A program made the translations under genes and the position numbers. From positions 1-11,555 of the forward strand of contig CAJTOE010000072.1 in NCBI GenBank assembly GCA_910577805.1: a stretch of DNA of 11,555 nucleotides, in the 5' to 3' direction. Of the stretch, positions 1 through 5,723 are shown piece by piece (the first letter of the stretch is position 1; every line of letters starts with the position of its first letter). Source of the DNA: an uncultured Oscillospiraceae bacterium. Its GTDB lineage: Bacteria; Bacillota; Clostridia; Oscillospirales; Oscillospiraceae. Under the pieces are notes generated by a model. That model saw only the letters and a list, made by a program, of their open reading frames with translations. It made no database searches and had not been told where the DNA came from.

Positions 1-107
1 AGGTAGTCCTCCGGCTCGTCAATGGTGTACTCCAGCGCATGGGCCGGGGCCACCAGCATGGCGGCGAAAACCGCCGTCAAAAGAAAAATGTGCAGCAATC
101 GTTTCAT
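1..107 (-). CDS. Small secreted protein, N-terminus only (cut by window edge)
   Basis: The first 35 codons of a minus-strand gene are visible; the rest lies left of the window. The product begins MKRLLHIFLLTAVFAAMLVA, a basic start and hydrophobic core ending in a likely signal-peptidase site after AHA (about residue 24), followed by an acidic mature start (LEYTIDEPEDYL). The start is supported by GGAGGA about 7 bases upstream, which lies inside the end of the upstream gene. Only two bases separate that gene's TGA from this ATG, so the two are probably translationally coupled. I do not recognise the family. By position it belongs with the exported proteins that accompany conjugation genes in clostridial ICEs, which is inference. 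Confidence 0.7.
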   Translation of the reverse strand, partial: MKRLLHIFLLTAVFAAMLVAPAHALEYTIDEPEDY

Positions 108-109
108 GT

Positions 110-1033
110 TCAAGTCCTCCTTTCCTTCATTTTCTGGATGGTCCAAAGCGCCGCCGCTGCCAGCGCCGCCACGCCGCCAGCACAGCCCAGCAGGGAGAGC
201 CAATTCATGCCGCCCGTTTCAGCGGGGGCGGGATCTGCGTCAAGGTCCTCCTGCCCGGTCTGGTCGGCCTGATCGGGCGGGTTGGAGGATTCCTCCGTTT
301 TTTCCCCCTTGGGCAGTACCTCGCTGCCGAAGATGGCGGTGTAGGTGACAACCTCGCAGCCGGTCTTTGCCACTTGGCCCGTATAACTGGCTGTGACCGT
401 ATAGCCGGTGGCGTAGCGGGTGGAGGAAGTGCCGGTATAGGTGGCCGTGGCGGTGTAATAGCCATTCTCGCCGCCGCTCCACTCCACAGCTCCCAGGGTC
501 AGAGTCTTGCCGTTGTCCGTGGTGGTTTTGGGGACAAGGGACAGGTCGGCGTCGGACAGGTTGGGATAGGTGCAGGTGGCGGACAGGCTTTTTGTGCTGG
601 TCTTGTAGCCCTTGGCCTCCACGGTGACAGAGGTATAGTCCAGCGCCAGCAGGCCGGTATAGCCGTCCTCGGTTGTGACCTCCCGATGGGGGTCCAACTG
701 TTTCAAGACCGCCGAGAGATCGTTGGTGTCGCTGTCCTGGGTGATGGTGTCGGTGTAGTCCTGGGTGTCCACCCCCACCTCGTCCTCTCTTATCATGTCC
801 AGCAGGAAGTAGCGCCGCCCGTTGCGCTCGAAGTCCTCCGTAGGGATGCCGGAGGGGTCGTCAGACAGCGAAAGCTGGTACACTTTGTTGATGCGCAGCT
901 CGTCAAAGCTGCCGTAGGTGTACTCCTCCACGGAGACGGGATAGAACGGCCCGCCAGCGGCCAGCGCCGGGGGCGCGGCGATGCTGATTGCCAGGACAGC
1001 GGCGCACAGCAGCATCAGGATTCGTTTTTTCAT
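110..1033 (-). CDS. Exported, membrane- or wall-anchored element protein
   Basis: 307 residues. A signal peptide is plain (MKKR, hydrophobic core, cleavage near ALA at 23-25). The mature part (about 27-245) is rich in Thr, Ser, Tyr and Asp with repeated beta-strand-like stretches, suggesting an extracellular beta-rich domain. Residues about 245-270 are an acidic Pro/Gln/Asp linker. A PAETG pentapeptide (270-274) then precedes a hydrophobic segment (278-299) and a basic tail (KMKERRT). That order matches the sortase sorting-signal layout, but the pentapeptide is not a classical LPxTG, so a simple C-terminal membrane anchor is equally possible. The start has AAAGGAG 9-10 bases upstream. The family is not recognised; position after the rep-like gene and before another exported protein suggests a surface role during conjugative transfer (inference). 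Confidence 0.8.
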   Translation of the reverse strand: MKKRILMLLCAAVLAISIAAPPALAAGGPFYPVSVEEYTYGSFDELRINKVYQLSLSDDPSGIPTEDFERNGRRYFLLDMIREDEVGVDTQDYTDTITQDSDTNDLSAVLKQLDPHREVTTEDGYTGLLALDYTSVTVEAKGYKTSTKSLSATCTYPNLSDADLSLVPKTTTDNGKTLTLGAVEWSGGENGYYTATATYTGTSSTRYATGYTVTASYTGQVAKTGCEVVTYTAIFGSEVLPKGEKTEESSNPPDQADQTGQEDLDADPAPAETGGMNWLSLLGCAGGVAALAAAALWTIQKMKERRT

Positions 1034-1059
1034 AGCTCAAGGCTCCTTTCGATGTTTTA

Positions 1060-1416
1060 TCAGCGGGAATTGGAATCGCCCCGGCCCTGGCCCTTGACGG
1101 TGAGGATGCCGTCCAGGGTGGTGGCGGTGATGCGCAGGCGCTCGGCGGTGGCGATGTCGTTCTTCACCGTCTCGTCAATGCTCCGACCGCAGACCACCAG
1201 GACGCGGGAGCGGCGGAGATAGTCGCGGGCGATGTCGAGGCCGTCCTTATGCTCCTGGGGGACGGCATCATGGAGGAACCGGACCGTCAGCAGGAGGGGG
1301 CAGATGGGGGAATAGCCCGCGTCATACACCTGACGGCAGTACCGGGCGGCGGTTTCAGCGTTCTCAATCTCGCTGCCGCTCCAGGCGGCGGTGATGTAAG
1401 CAAGGGGGCGTTTCAT
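1060..1416 (-). CDS. DUF7768-like small protein (deoxyribosyltransferase-like fold)
   Basis: 118 residues. The N-terminus (YITAAWSG at about 6-13, then an AARYCR helix and a GYSPICPLL strand) resembles the small Rossmann-like domain of nucleoside 2-deoxyribosyltransferase relatives, such as DUF4406/DUF7768 proteins common in clostridial ICEs and phages. The second half has a VLVVCG strand (about 72-77), where these proteins hold their conserved strand-loop, followed by a helix. Whether it is catalytic cannot be judged; no substrate can be named. Start ATG at 1416 has AGAAAGGAT upstream. A small GC hairpin (1432-1444) lies just before this ribosome binding site. It ends 26 bases before the next gene's start. 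The domain assignment is from memory of the family, not a search. Confidence 0.75.
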   Translation of the reverse strand: MKRPLAYITAAWSGSEIENAETAARYCRQVYDAGYSPICPLLLTVRFLHDAVPQEHKDGLDIARDYLRRSRVLVVCGRSIDETVKNDIATAERLRITATTLDGILTVKGQGRGDSNSR

Positions 1417-1443
1417 GGCATGATCCTTTCTCCCGGTGGCCGG

Positions 1444-1473
1444 GTAAAAAATAAGACGGCTAATTGCCGCCGT
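1444..1473 (-). terminator. Weak intrinsic terminator after the rep-like gene
   Basis: On the minus strand ACGGC (1469-1473) pairs with GCCGT (1456-1460). The rep stop codon sits at the loop edge, and CTTATTTTTTA follows. The stem is only 5 bp, so read-through into the next gene is likely. A second hairpin follows at once (CCCGG/CCGGG, 1432-1444), beside the next gene's ribosome binding site. Confidence 0.4.
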
Positions 1474-2461
1474 TGAGGTCGTGGTTGACTAACATGGTGT
1501 AGTGGTTGTCCATCGTGGAGGGCGCGTTGAACAGCGTCGCCAAAAGATAAGCCCTGGTGTTCCAAACGCGGGTGGTGTTTTCCTGGATGCCGTCCAGCAC
1601 CTTCTCGATGTGGGCGGAGGTGATCTGCTCGAACCGCTGCCGGACGAAGGCCGTAGGATATTCTGCGTCCCGCCCGATCTTCATGGTGGGGGTGCGGCTG
1701 AGCGCAACCTCCAGCATAATCTCCACAAACTCGTTGAGCTGCTCCCGGTTGGAGGGAGTAACGATCAGGTCATACTCGATCTGATCCCGAATTTCATCCC
1801 GCTTCTCAAAAATTTCTTTCATTCCTTCCACCGGCTGCGCAGGGCGGGTCCCCGACCGCAACCCAGCGTCAGCGGTTGCGGTTGGGAGAGGAGGCGCAAG
1901 GGAGCGAGCGCAGTTTTCGCCGCAGGCGGAAACTGCGCTGAGCGGACTTTGCGACGACGAGGCAGGGGGAGGGAATGAATGAGTATTTGATCGCTGAGTA
2001 TTTGATTTTTGAGTTTTGAATTGATTTATATTTAATTGGGCGGGGTTCTCCGTATGCGGCGCGGCCATATCCGGGCCAGCCACATCCGGGTTTTCCGTAT
2101 GTGGTGAGGCCGTATCTGGTGGGGGCATATCCGGCTCGTCCGCATCCGGCGCGGGCGGCTCCGGCGGCTGGGGCTTTTCGTAGATGATGTACTCGGTGTC
2201 CGTAATACGCCCGTTGGCCCCGCGAAGCTGGCGGCGGATGATGTAGCCCGCCTTTTCCAGCTCCTTGATGGTGCTGCCGATGGCGTCCACGCCCTCCTTG
2301 CAGATGGCGGCAAGCCCCCGTGTGCTGTAATTCCAGTCCTCCGGGAAAGAGAGAAACATGGACAGCAGCCCCTTGGCTTTCAGCGACAGGGATGTATCTT
2401 TCAGATGATAATTTGACATGACGGTGTAATCTCGCGTCCGTTCTACACGATAGACAGCCAT
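1460..2461 (-). CDS. Replication-initiator-like protein (HTH + DUF6017-like)
   Basis: 333 residues, likely the DNA-binding replication protein of the element. Residues 1-95 form a winged-helix-type domain of the kind seen in plasmid and ICE replisome-organiser proteins (MAVYRVERTRDYTVMSNYHL, LSLKAKGLLSMFLS, then a STRGLAAICKEG helix-turn-helix). Residues 96-212 are a low-complexity Pro/Thr/Asn/Ser linker that contains eight pentapeptide units starting with Pro (105-144). Residues about 213-330 match the DUF6017-type C-terminal domain (EYDLIVTPSNREQLNEFVEIML, YPTAFVRQRF, NTRAYLLATLFNAP). Start ATG has AGGAAGTGAG upstream. The linker DNA carries repeats, an AT-rich tract and strong hairpins, described separately. 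The role in replication is inferred from domain layout and ParAB company; a transcription regulator is the alternative. Confidence 0.82.
   Translation of the reverse strand: MAVYRVERTRDYTVMSNYHLKDTSLSLKAKGLLSMFLSFPEDWNYSTRGLAAICKEGVDAIGSTIKELEKAGYIIRRQLRGANGRITDTEYIIYEKPQPPEPPAPDADEPDMPPPDTASPHTENPDVAGPDMAAPHTENPAQLNINQFKTQKSNTQRSNTHSFPPPASSSQSPLSAVSACGENCARSLAPPLPTATADAGLRSGTRPAQPVEGMKEIFEKRDEIRDQIEYDLIVTPSNREQLNEFVEIMLEVALSRTPTMKIGRDAEYPTAFVRQRFEQITSAHIEKVLDGIQENTTRVWNTRAYLLATLFNAPSTMDNHYTMLVNHDLNGGN
1851..1939. repeat. Two strong inverted repeats inside the rep-like gene
   Basis: First: ACCGCAACC (1855-1863) and its perfect complement GGTTGCGGT (1874-1882), extending outward to 13 pairs (1851-1886) with one G-T wobble. 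Second: 1907-1921 pairs with 1925-1939, 15 pairs with one G-T wobble around a 3-base loop (GCA). Both wobbles are G-T only on the plus strand; on the coding strand they become A-C mismatches. They fall in the variable linker between the two protein domains. Confidence 0.85.
1980..2021. repeat. Three 15-bp-spaced AT-rich direct repeats
   Basis: TGAGTATTTGAT occurs exactly at 1980-1991 and 1995-2006, and as the variant TGAGTTTTGAAT at 2010-2021, each 15 bp apart. The tract from about 1975 to 2037 is strikingly AT-rich within a GC-rich gene. In the protein it encodes the Lys/Thr/Gln/Ser/Asn run of the linker. Confidence 0.85.
2030..2149. repeat. Array of 15-bp degenerate tandem repeats (iteron-like)
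   Basis: Eight 15-bp units on the minus strand, seven of them clear, most starting CC[GA][GC]AT followed by RYG-type bases. They encode pentapeptides PDADE, PDMPP, PDTAS, PHTEN, PDVAG, PDMAA, PHTEN, PAQLN. The two PHTEN units and two PDM units are near-identical in DNA. The array abuts the AT-rich repeats at 1980-2021 and keeps the same 15-bp period. Confidence 0.8.
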
Positions 2462-2490
2462 TTCAACTCACTTCCTGTTAAAATTTTGTG

Positions 2491-3276
2491 TTATGCGGTG
2501 GTTGACCCGTCCTCGCGGGCAAAGCGGGCCTCCAGCCGTTCCACGCTCCAATTCTGCTTGAACTGTCCCAGGGGACCGGGGCCGAACATGGCCCGCGCCC
2601 GGTTGTCCATGTCGAGCAGCCGCGCCCATAGCTCCGGGTGGTGGTGGCGGAGTTTTCGCAGCTCATCAATGCGTTGCAGGGGGCAGCACCAGCAGGAGGC
2701 GCGGCGGTATATCTCATACAGCCCGCCCCAATCGTAGCCCCGGTCATAGCAGATTTGCAGCGCCTGGGCCTCGGTGATTCCCCATTCCACCAATGGATAG
2801 CGGTTATGAGGATCGTCTTTGCAGCGGTGGGCTTCATCGGCGGCGATGCCGATATGGTGCAGGGCGTTCTTCTCTTTTTTCAGCCGGTTGGTCTCCTTGG
2901 TAATCAGATGGGTTTTAAGCTGGCCGGTACACCAGCGCACCCGCATCCCAGGCCAACCATAGCCAGTCGGAGGCTGACCCATAGCAATACGGCGCTCTAT
3001 GGCCCGCTTCTGTTGCTGGGGAACATCGAACATGAGCCATTCAAAACCGTGGGGATGCCGCAGGGTGGTAATGTGCAATCCTCGCTCCCGAAAAAGAAAA
3101 TCATCCAGCTTGGCGATATGGGCCTCCATCTCCGGGAACTCCATGCCAGTGTCCGCATAGAGTACGCAGTTGATAGGCAGACCCTTTTCGATCATCAGAA
3201 TCAAAAGACACGAGCTGTCTTTTCCACCTGAGAGCGAGACTGCCGAATAGATTTCGTTGCTTTTTGTGATTCCCAT
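2491..3276 (-). CDS. PP-loop ATPase, PAPS-reductase/DndC-like family
   Basis: 261 residues. The PP-loop SGGKDS (16-21) binds ATP in the adenine-nucleotide alpha-hydrolase superfamily. Further family marks are ADTGMEFPEM (41-50), RWCTGQLK (114-121, with C116 in the position of the family's conserved cysteine), GIAADEAHR (143-151), YPLVEWG (160-166) and a CWCC cluster (195-198) that could bind metal or an Fe-S cluster together with C116. Sulfonucleotide reductases and DndC-type proteins share this layout, but no sulfur-assimilation or Dnd partner genes are in the window, so the reaction is unknown. Such proteins are common ICE cargo in Clostridia. The ATG at 3276 is the only reasonable start, yet its best Shine-Dalgarno is 22 bases away behind a hairpin (see 3277-3311). 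Confidence 0.88.
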   Translation of the reverse strand: MGITKSNEIYSAVSLSGGKDSSCLLILMIEKGLPINCVLYADTGMEFPEMEAHIAKLDDFLFRERGLHITTLRHPHGFEWLMFDVPQQQKRAIERRIAMGQPPTGYGWPGMRVRWCTGQLKTHLITKETNRLKKEKNALHHIGIAADEAHRCKDDPHNRYPLVEWGITEAQALQICYDRGYDWGGLYEIYRRASCWCCPLQRIDELRKLRHHHPELWARLLDMDNRARAMFGPGPLGQFKQNWSVERLEARFAREDGSTTA

Positions 3277-3311
3277 GACGGGAAAACTGCCTTTTTATCT
3301 CCTTTCCCGTC
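3277..3311 (-). promoter_or_regulatory. Hairpin between ribosome binding site and start codon
   Basis: On the minus strand GACGGGAAA (3311-3303) and TTTCCCGTC (3285-3277) form a perfect 9-bp stem ending directly at the ATG of the PP-loop gene. The Shine-Dalgarno GGAG lies at the start of the 17-base loop. Folding would bring the site close to the start codon or hide it. Confidence 0.65.
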
Positions 3312-3313
3312 TG

Positions 3314-3820
3314 TTACAGCTCATAGAGAGGGATGTCGCTCTCATAGTAGGCGGCGCACATTGCGTTGATCTCATCGACCAGCTCATCCAGGTCCAGGTA
3401 CATGGGGCTGTCCCAGGGGTCCCCCTCCTTGATCTCCCGGTACTCGGTGACGTACTCGCCGTCCCCGCAATCCAGGGACACGCAGGCCACGGCAACAAGG
3501 TCCATGTCCTCCAGCAGCCACAGCTCATAGGTGCGGTCCGTCAGCACGATGGAGGCGCAGTTCTGGTCGTTGTCCTCGTACAGCCGGGTAGCCCGCTGGC
3601 CAAACAGGTCCCTGCCCCGGTAGTTGAAGGACATAGGCGCTTTGCCTTCAGTGGTGTAGGCGTGGACGGTCTGGGCGTTGTGCCGGACCGCTTGCAGCAG
3701 GGCCTCGAAGTCAATGCCGTGGAGCAGCGTCTCCACTTCTGTCTCGCTGTACCCATGCTCCCCGATGCCGCCCTGGAACAGATGCCGGACGGCATACTCC
3801 AAAGAATCCACAGAATACAT
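3314..3820 (-). CDS. Conserved-looking acidic protein of unknown function
   Basis: 168 residues, strongly acidic, with no signal peptide or membrane segment, so cytosolic. I do not recognise the family. The N-terminal third is helical (SLEYAVRHLFQGG, TEVETLLHGIDFEALLQAVRHN), the middle has beta-strand-like runs (CASIVLTDRTYELWLLEDMD, LVAVACVSLDC), and the C-terminus is an acidic helix (LDELVDEINAMCAAYYESD). Start ATG at 3820 has AAAGGAGG at good spacing. It sits in the same minus-strand operon as the PP-loop gene, with two bases between its stop and that gene's leader hairpin. Size and operon position fit an accessory protein of the mobile element; no role can be assigned. Confidence 0.75.
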   Translation of the reverse strand: MYSVDSLEYAVRHLFQGGIGEHGYSETEVETLLHGIDFEALLQAVRHNAQTVHAYTTEGKAPMSFNYRGRDLFGQRATRLYEDNDQNCASIVLTDRTYELWLLEDMDLVAVACVSLDCGDGEYVTEYREIKEGDPWDSPMYLDLDELVDEINAMCAAYYESDIPLYEL

Positions 3821-3838
3821 AAAAATCCCTCCTTTATG

Positions 3839-4108
3839 TTACTTGCCCCGCCGCTTTTTAGGCTTGTCGGGGATGATGTGTCCTTCGATGATGTTGGCGT
3901 GTTTGTAGACGCGGACACGGCCCTGCCGCTGGGCGTCCAGAACCTGGGCATAGCCGTCCTCGGTCAGAAACCGCCGGATGTACTGGCCCTCCTGCCCCTG
4001 GGGGCAGTCCTCCAGCACCAGAAACTCGGCCATGTGGCGGGTATCGTCCCGAAACCGCTCCACAGCCAGCAGATCATGGCCCGTGATGGGCAGATGGACC
4101 GCTTTCAC
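3839..4108 (-). CDS. Small unknown protein, GTG start coupled to upstream gene
   Basis: 89 residues with a basic tail (PKKRRGK). The family is not recognised. The GTG at 4108 is chosen because it overlaps the upstream gene's TGA by four bases (GTGA) and has AAGGAGG about 8 bases upstream; the next in-frame Met would remove 25 residues. The 4-base overlap implies translational coupling. The N-terminus (MKAVHLPITGHDLLAVERF) and a central segment (YIRRFLTEDGYAQVLDAQ) look like a compact alpha/beta fold; the basic end might contact nucleic acid, which is speculation. Confidence 0.72.
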   Translation of the reverse strand: MKAVHLPITGHDLLAVERFRDDTRHMAEFLVLEDCPQGQEGQYIRRFLTEDGYAQVLDAQRQGRVRVYKHANIIEGHIIPDKPKKRRGK

Positions 4109-4584
4109 TCCTTGCCCTCCTTCTCACTGATTTTCAGTACAGAGCAGCCATACCGGGCGATGAGCAGGGCGTTGACAATCAGGCTGAACGCCAGCGTGTC
4201 CACCACCTCCGAAATGGCGAGGTCATTCAGCGCCACGCTGGAACCGTCCGAGTAAATGTCTTTCGCCGCCGACAGCAGGGTATAGTTGTGGGGCGAGATG
4301 TCCTGCGTGGTGGCGTAGTCGAACTCAATGCCATATCTGCAAAAGCAATTTGCGGCGCGGGTGCAGATGTCCTCATTGGCGGTGAGCAGATACATAGCCG
4401 CATAGTAGGCCGGGGTGTCCCGGCGTCGGCGGTAGCCCTGCTGGACCTTCATACGCTCCATGCGCTGGTAGTGGGCGGCGGTGAGGAACAGGGAGCCGGA
4501 GAACCGGCGGATAGCCGTATGCAGGCGGGCGTCCGTGTGGACGTTACGTGGAAACGTCTCCATGACGGCCTCTTTGTAGCCCAC
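4105..4584 (-). CDS. C-terminal part of an interrupted unknown gene (DUF6075-like?)
   Basis: This frame gives 159 residues from a GTG at 4584, or 152 from ATG 4563, which has AGAGG five bases upstream. It is helical and cytosolic, with no signal peptide (RFSGSLFLTAAHYQRMERM, DTPAYYAAMYLLTANEDI, ANCFCRYGIEFDYA, SPHNYTLLSAAKDIYSDG). The phrase order recalls DUF6075-type ICE proteins, from memory only. Reading upstream in the same frame crosses one TGA (4612-4614) into a Cys-rich N-terminus with a proper ribosome binding site at 4713. The natural gene was therefore probably 4105-4713, about 201 residues. What is made now is either a truncated protein by reinitiation or nothing. The stop overlaps the start of the following gene by four bases. 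Confidence 0.6.
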   Translation of the reverse strand: MGYKEAVMETFPRNVHTDARLHTAIRRFSGSLFLTAAHYQRMERMKVQQGYRRRRDTPAYYAAMYLLTANEDICTRAANCFCRYGIEFDYATTQDISPHNYTLLSAAKDIYSDGSSVALNDLAISEVVDTLAFSLIVNALLIARYGCSVLKISEKEGKE

Positions 4585-4611
4585 AACCCCAGCCTCGATC
4601 CGCTCCGCCAG

Positions 4612-4713
4612 TCAGGGACAGCCCTTGGCGGTGCAGCCCTGTTTTCGGGTAAACTCGGTGCAGAGCGTACAGTCAACGTGTTCCGGCTTGTACTGGAATG
4701 TGTTGATATACAA
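4612..4713 (-). pseudogene. Cys-rich N-terminal exon-like fragment ending at in-frame TGA
   Basis: A TTG start at 4713 has GGAG eight bases upstream and opens a 33-residue frame (MYINTFQYKPEHVDCTLC and onward) with cysteines at 15, 18, 27 and 32, a CxxC-x8-C-x4-C zinc-knuckle-like pattern. It ends at TGA 4614-4612. The following codons (LAERIEAGVVGYKEAV) lead without a frame change into the 4105-4584 frame. I recall related proteins with an aromatic residue after the final Cys-Pro, so TGG to TGA is the simplest explanation. This is memory, not alignment. Alternatively it is a genuine short peptide gene. Confidence 0.6.
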
Positions 4714-4729
4714 CGATTGGTCTCCTTTC

Positions 4730-4777
4730 CCGGACAGCAAAAAAGCCGGTCAGAGAAAAGAAAAATCCCTGTCCGGC
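4730..4777 (-). terminator. Intrinsic terminator with competing hairpin after parB
   Basis: On the minus strand 4777-4766 pairs with 4756-4745 (GCCGG/CCGGC, one A-A mismatch, then CAGGGA/TCTCTG) and TTTTTT follows (4744-4739): a good intrinsic terminator. The same 5' strand, CCGGACAG (4776-4769), also pairs perfectly with CTGTCCGG (4737-4730), placed just before the next ribosome binding site. That alternative fold would break the terminator. Confidence 0.75.
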
Positions 4778-4796
4778 CTGCTTGTCCGATATTCAA

Positions 4797-5723
4797 TTAC
4801 CGCTCCTGGCTGCGCTGGCGTTTCTTCATCCACTGTTCCAGCAGTTTGATGATAGTGTCCTGCATCTGCTTGGGCGTGTAGGAGCGGGGGAAATATTTGT
4901 GGAGTGTGTCGGAAGTCAGAACAATCTTATCGACCTCCGGCTTCTTTTCCTCCGACATGATGCCCAGCATGGTGTCCTCATCCAGTTTCCCGGACTGACT
5001 GAGCTTTTTCATCCGCTGGGCCTGGGAAACTGAGGGGGTGGTCTGCTCACTCTCAATGGTCTCTACCAGAAGCGCCTGTTCCTCTGGTTTGAGCGCTGCG
5101 ATTTGATAGGCGGGGGTCACGGCAATTTTCCTATCGTCCACCATCTGCTGAAGTTCCGGGACCAACTGTGTCAGGGAGATCATATTGCGGACCGTATCGC
5201 CGCTCATGCCCATCTCCGCGCCAATTTCATCATCACTTCGGAACTTCGCCGAATTATTCGGCGAAGTTAAATCCGTGCGCGTACCCTGCCGCCTGATGGC
5301 CTCCATCTTCATTTTGAGCGCCTTGGCCTTTTCCATTGGAGAAATATTTTCTCTCTGTATGTTGCTGTCCACCATGAAAATAATAGCGGTGTCCCGGTCC
5401 AAATCCCAGACAATTACAGGCATGGTGTCCAGCCCTGCCAGTTCACAGGCGTGTTTGCGCCGGTGTCCGGCCACCAACTCATAGCCGCCGCCCTCGCGGG
5501 GGCGGGCGATGGCGGGCATGAGAACGCCGTATTCCTTGACGCTCTCCACGGTTTCCTTCATAGAATCATCATCCCTTACGGAAAACGGATGGTCGGGGAA
5601 CGGGTACAGCTCGGACAGCGGGATATTCTGCACCTTTTCCAGTTTCGCGTCCTGACGCTCCTGCTCCGTGGAGAACAGATCAGCGGCTGATGCCAGCTCT
5701 ACTTTTCGCGCGCTGCTTTTCAA
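4797..5723 (-). CDS. parB: ParB-family partition protein
   Basis: 308 residues, centromere-binding ParB. After a short N-terminus the ParB/Sulfiredoxin domain runs from about 30 to 125: IPLSELYPFPDHPF, the VAGHRR nucleotide-binding motif (84-89), and NIQREN (121-126). A KorB-like helix-turn-helix follows (about 160-190: SDDEIGAEMGMSGDTVRNMISL), then the VTPAYQIAAL segment (202-211) and a basic C-terminus suited to dimerisation. The TTG at 5723 is chosen because GGGAGG lies nine bases upstream; it places the start 44 bases inside parA, a normal coupled parAB layout. ParB spreads from parS sites and stimulates ParA ATPase. A perfect 13-bp-arm palindrome sits inside the gene just before the HTH. 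A strong terminator follows the gene. Confidence 0.93.
   Translation of the reverse strand: MKSSARKVELASAADLFSTEQERQDAKLEKVQNIPLSELYPFPDHPFSVRDDDSMKETVESVKEYGVLMPAIARPREGGGYELVAGHRRKHACELAGLDTMPVIVWDLDRDTAIIFMVDSNIQRENISPMEKAKALKMKMEAIRRQGTRTDLTSPNNSAKFRSDDEIGAEMGMSGDTVRNMISLTQLVPELQQMVDDRKIAVTPAYQIAALKPEEQALLVETIESEQTTPSVSQAQRMKKLSQSGKLDEDTMLGIMSEEKKPEVDKIVLTSDTLHKYFPRSYTPKQMQDTIIKLLEQWMKKRQRSQER
5242..5268. repeat. 27-bp near-perfect palindrome inside parB
   Basis: AACTTCGCCGAAT (5242-5254) and ATTCGGCGAAGTT (5256-5268) are exact complements around a single T. The segment encodes TSPNNSAKF, just ahead of the helix-turn-helix, in a stretch that seems variable in the family. Confidence 0.9.

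Noticed and set aside
374..1222. Plus-strand 282-codon open frame
   Set aside because: Antisense shadow of the surface protein gene, Gly/Val-rich and spanning two well supported minus-strand genes.
2030..2149. CRISPR array
   Set aside because: Units are 15 bp, directly adjacent, degenerate and in frame inside a coding sequence, with no spacers.
3257..4255. Plus-strand 332-codon open frame
   Set aside because: Shadow across three minus-strand genes that have good ribosome binding sites and tight spacing.
4612..4614. TGA as selenocysteine or as Trp by code change
   Set aside because: Other genes here end at TGA and use TGG for Trp, and no convincing selenocysteine hairpin was seen just after the codon. 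A nonsense change is simpler.
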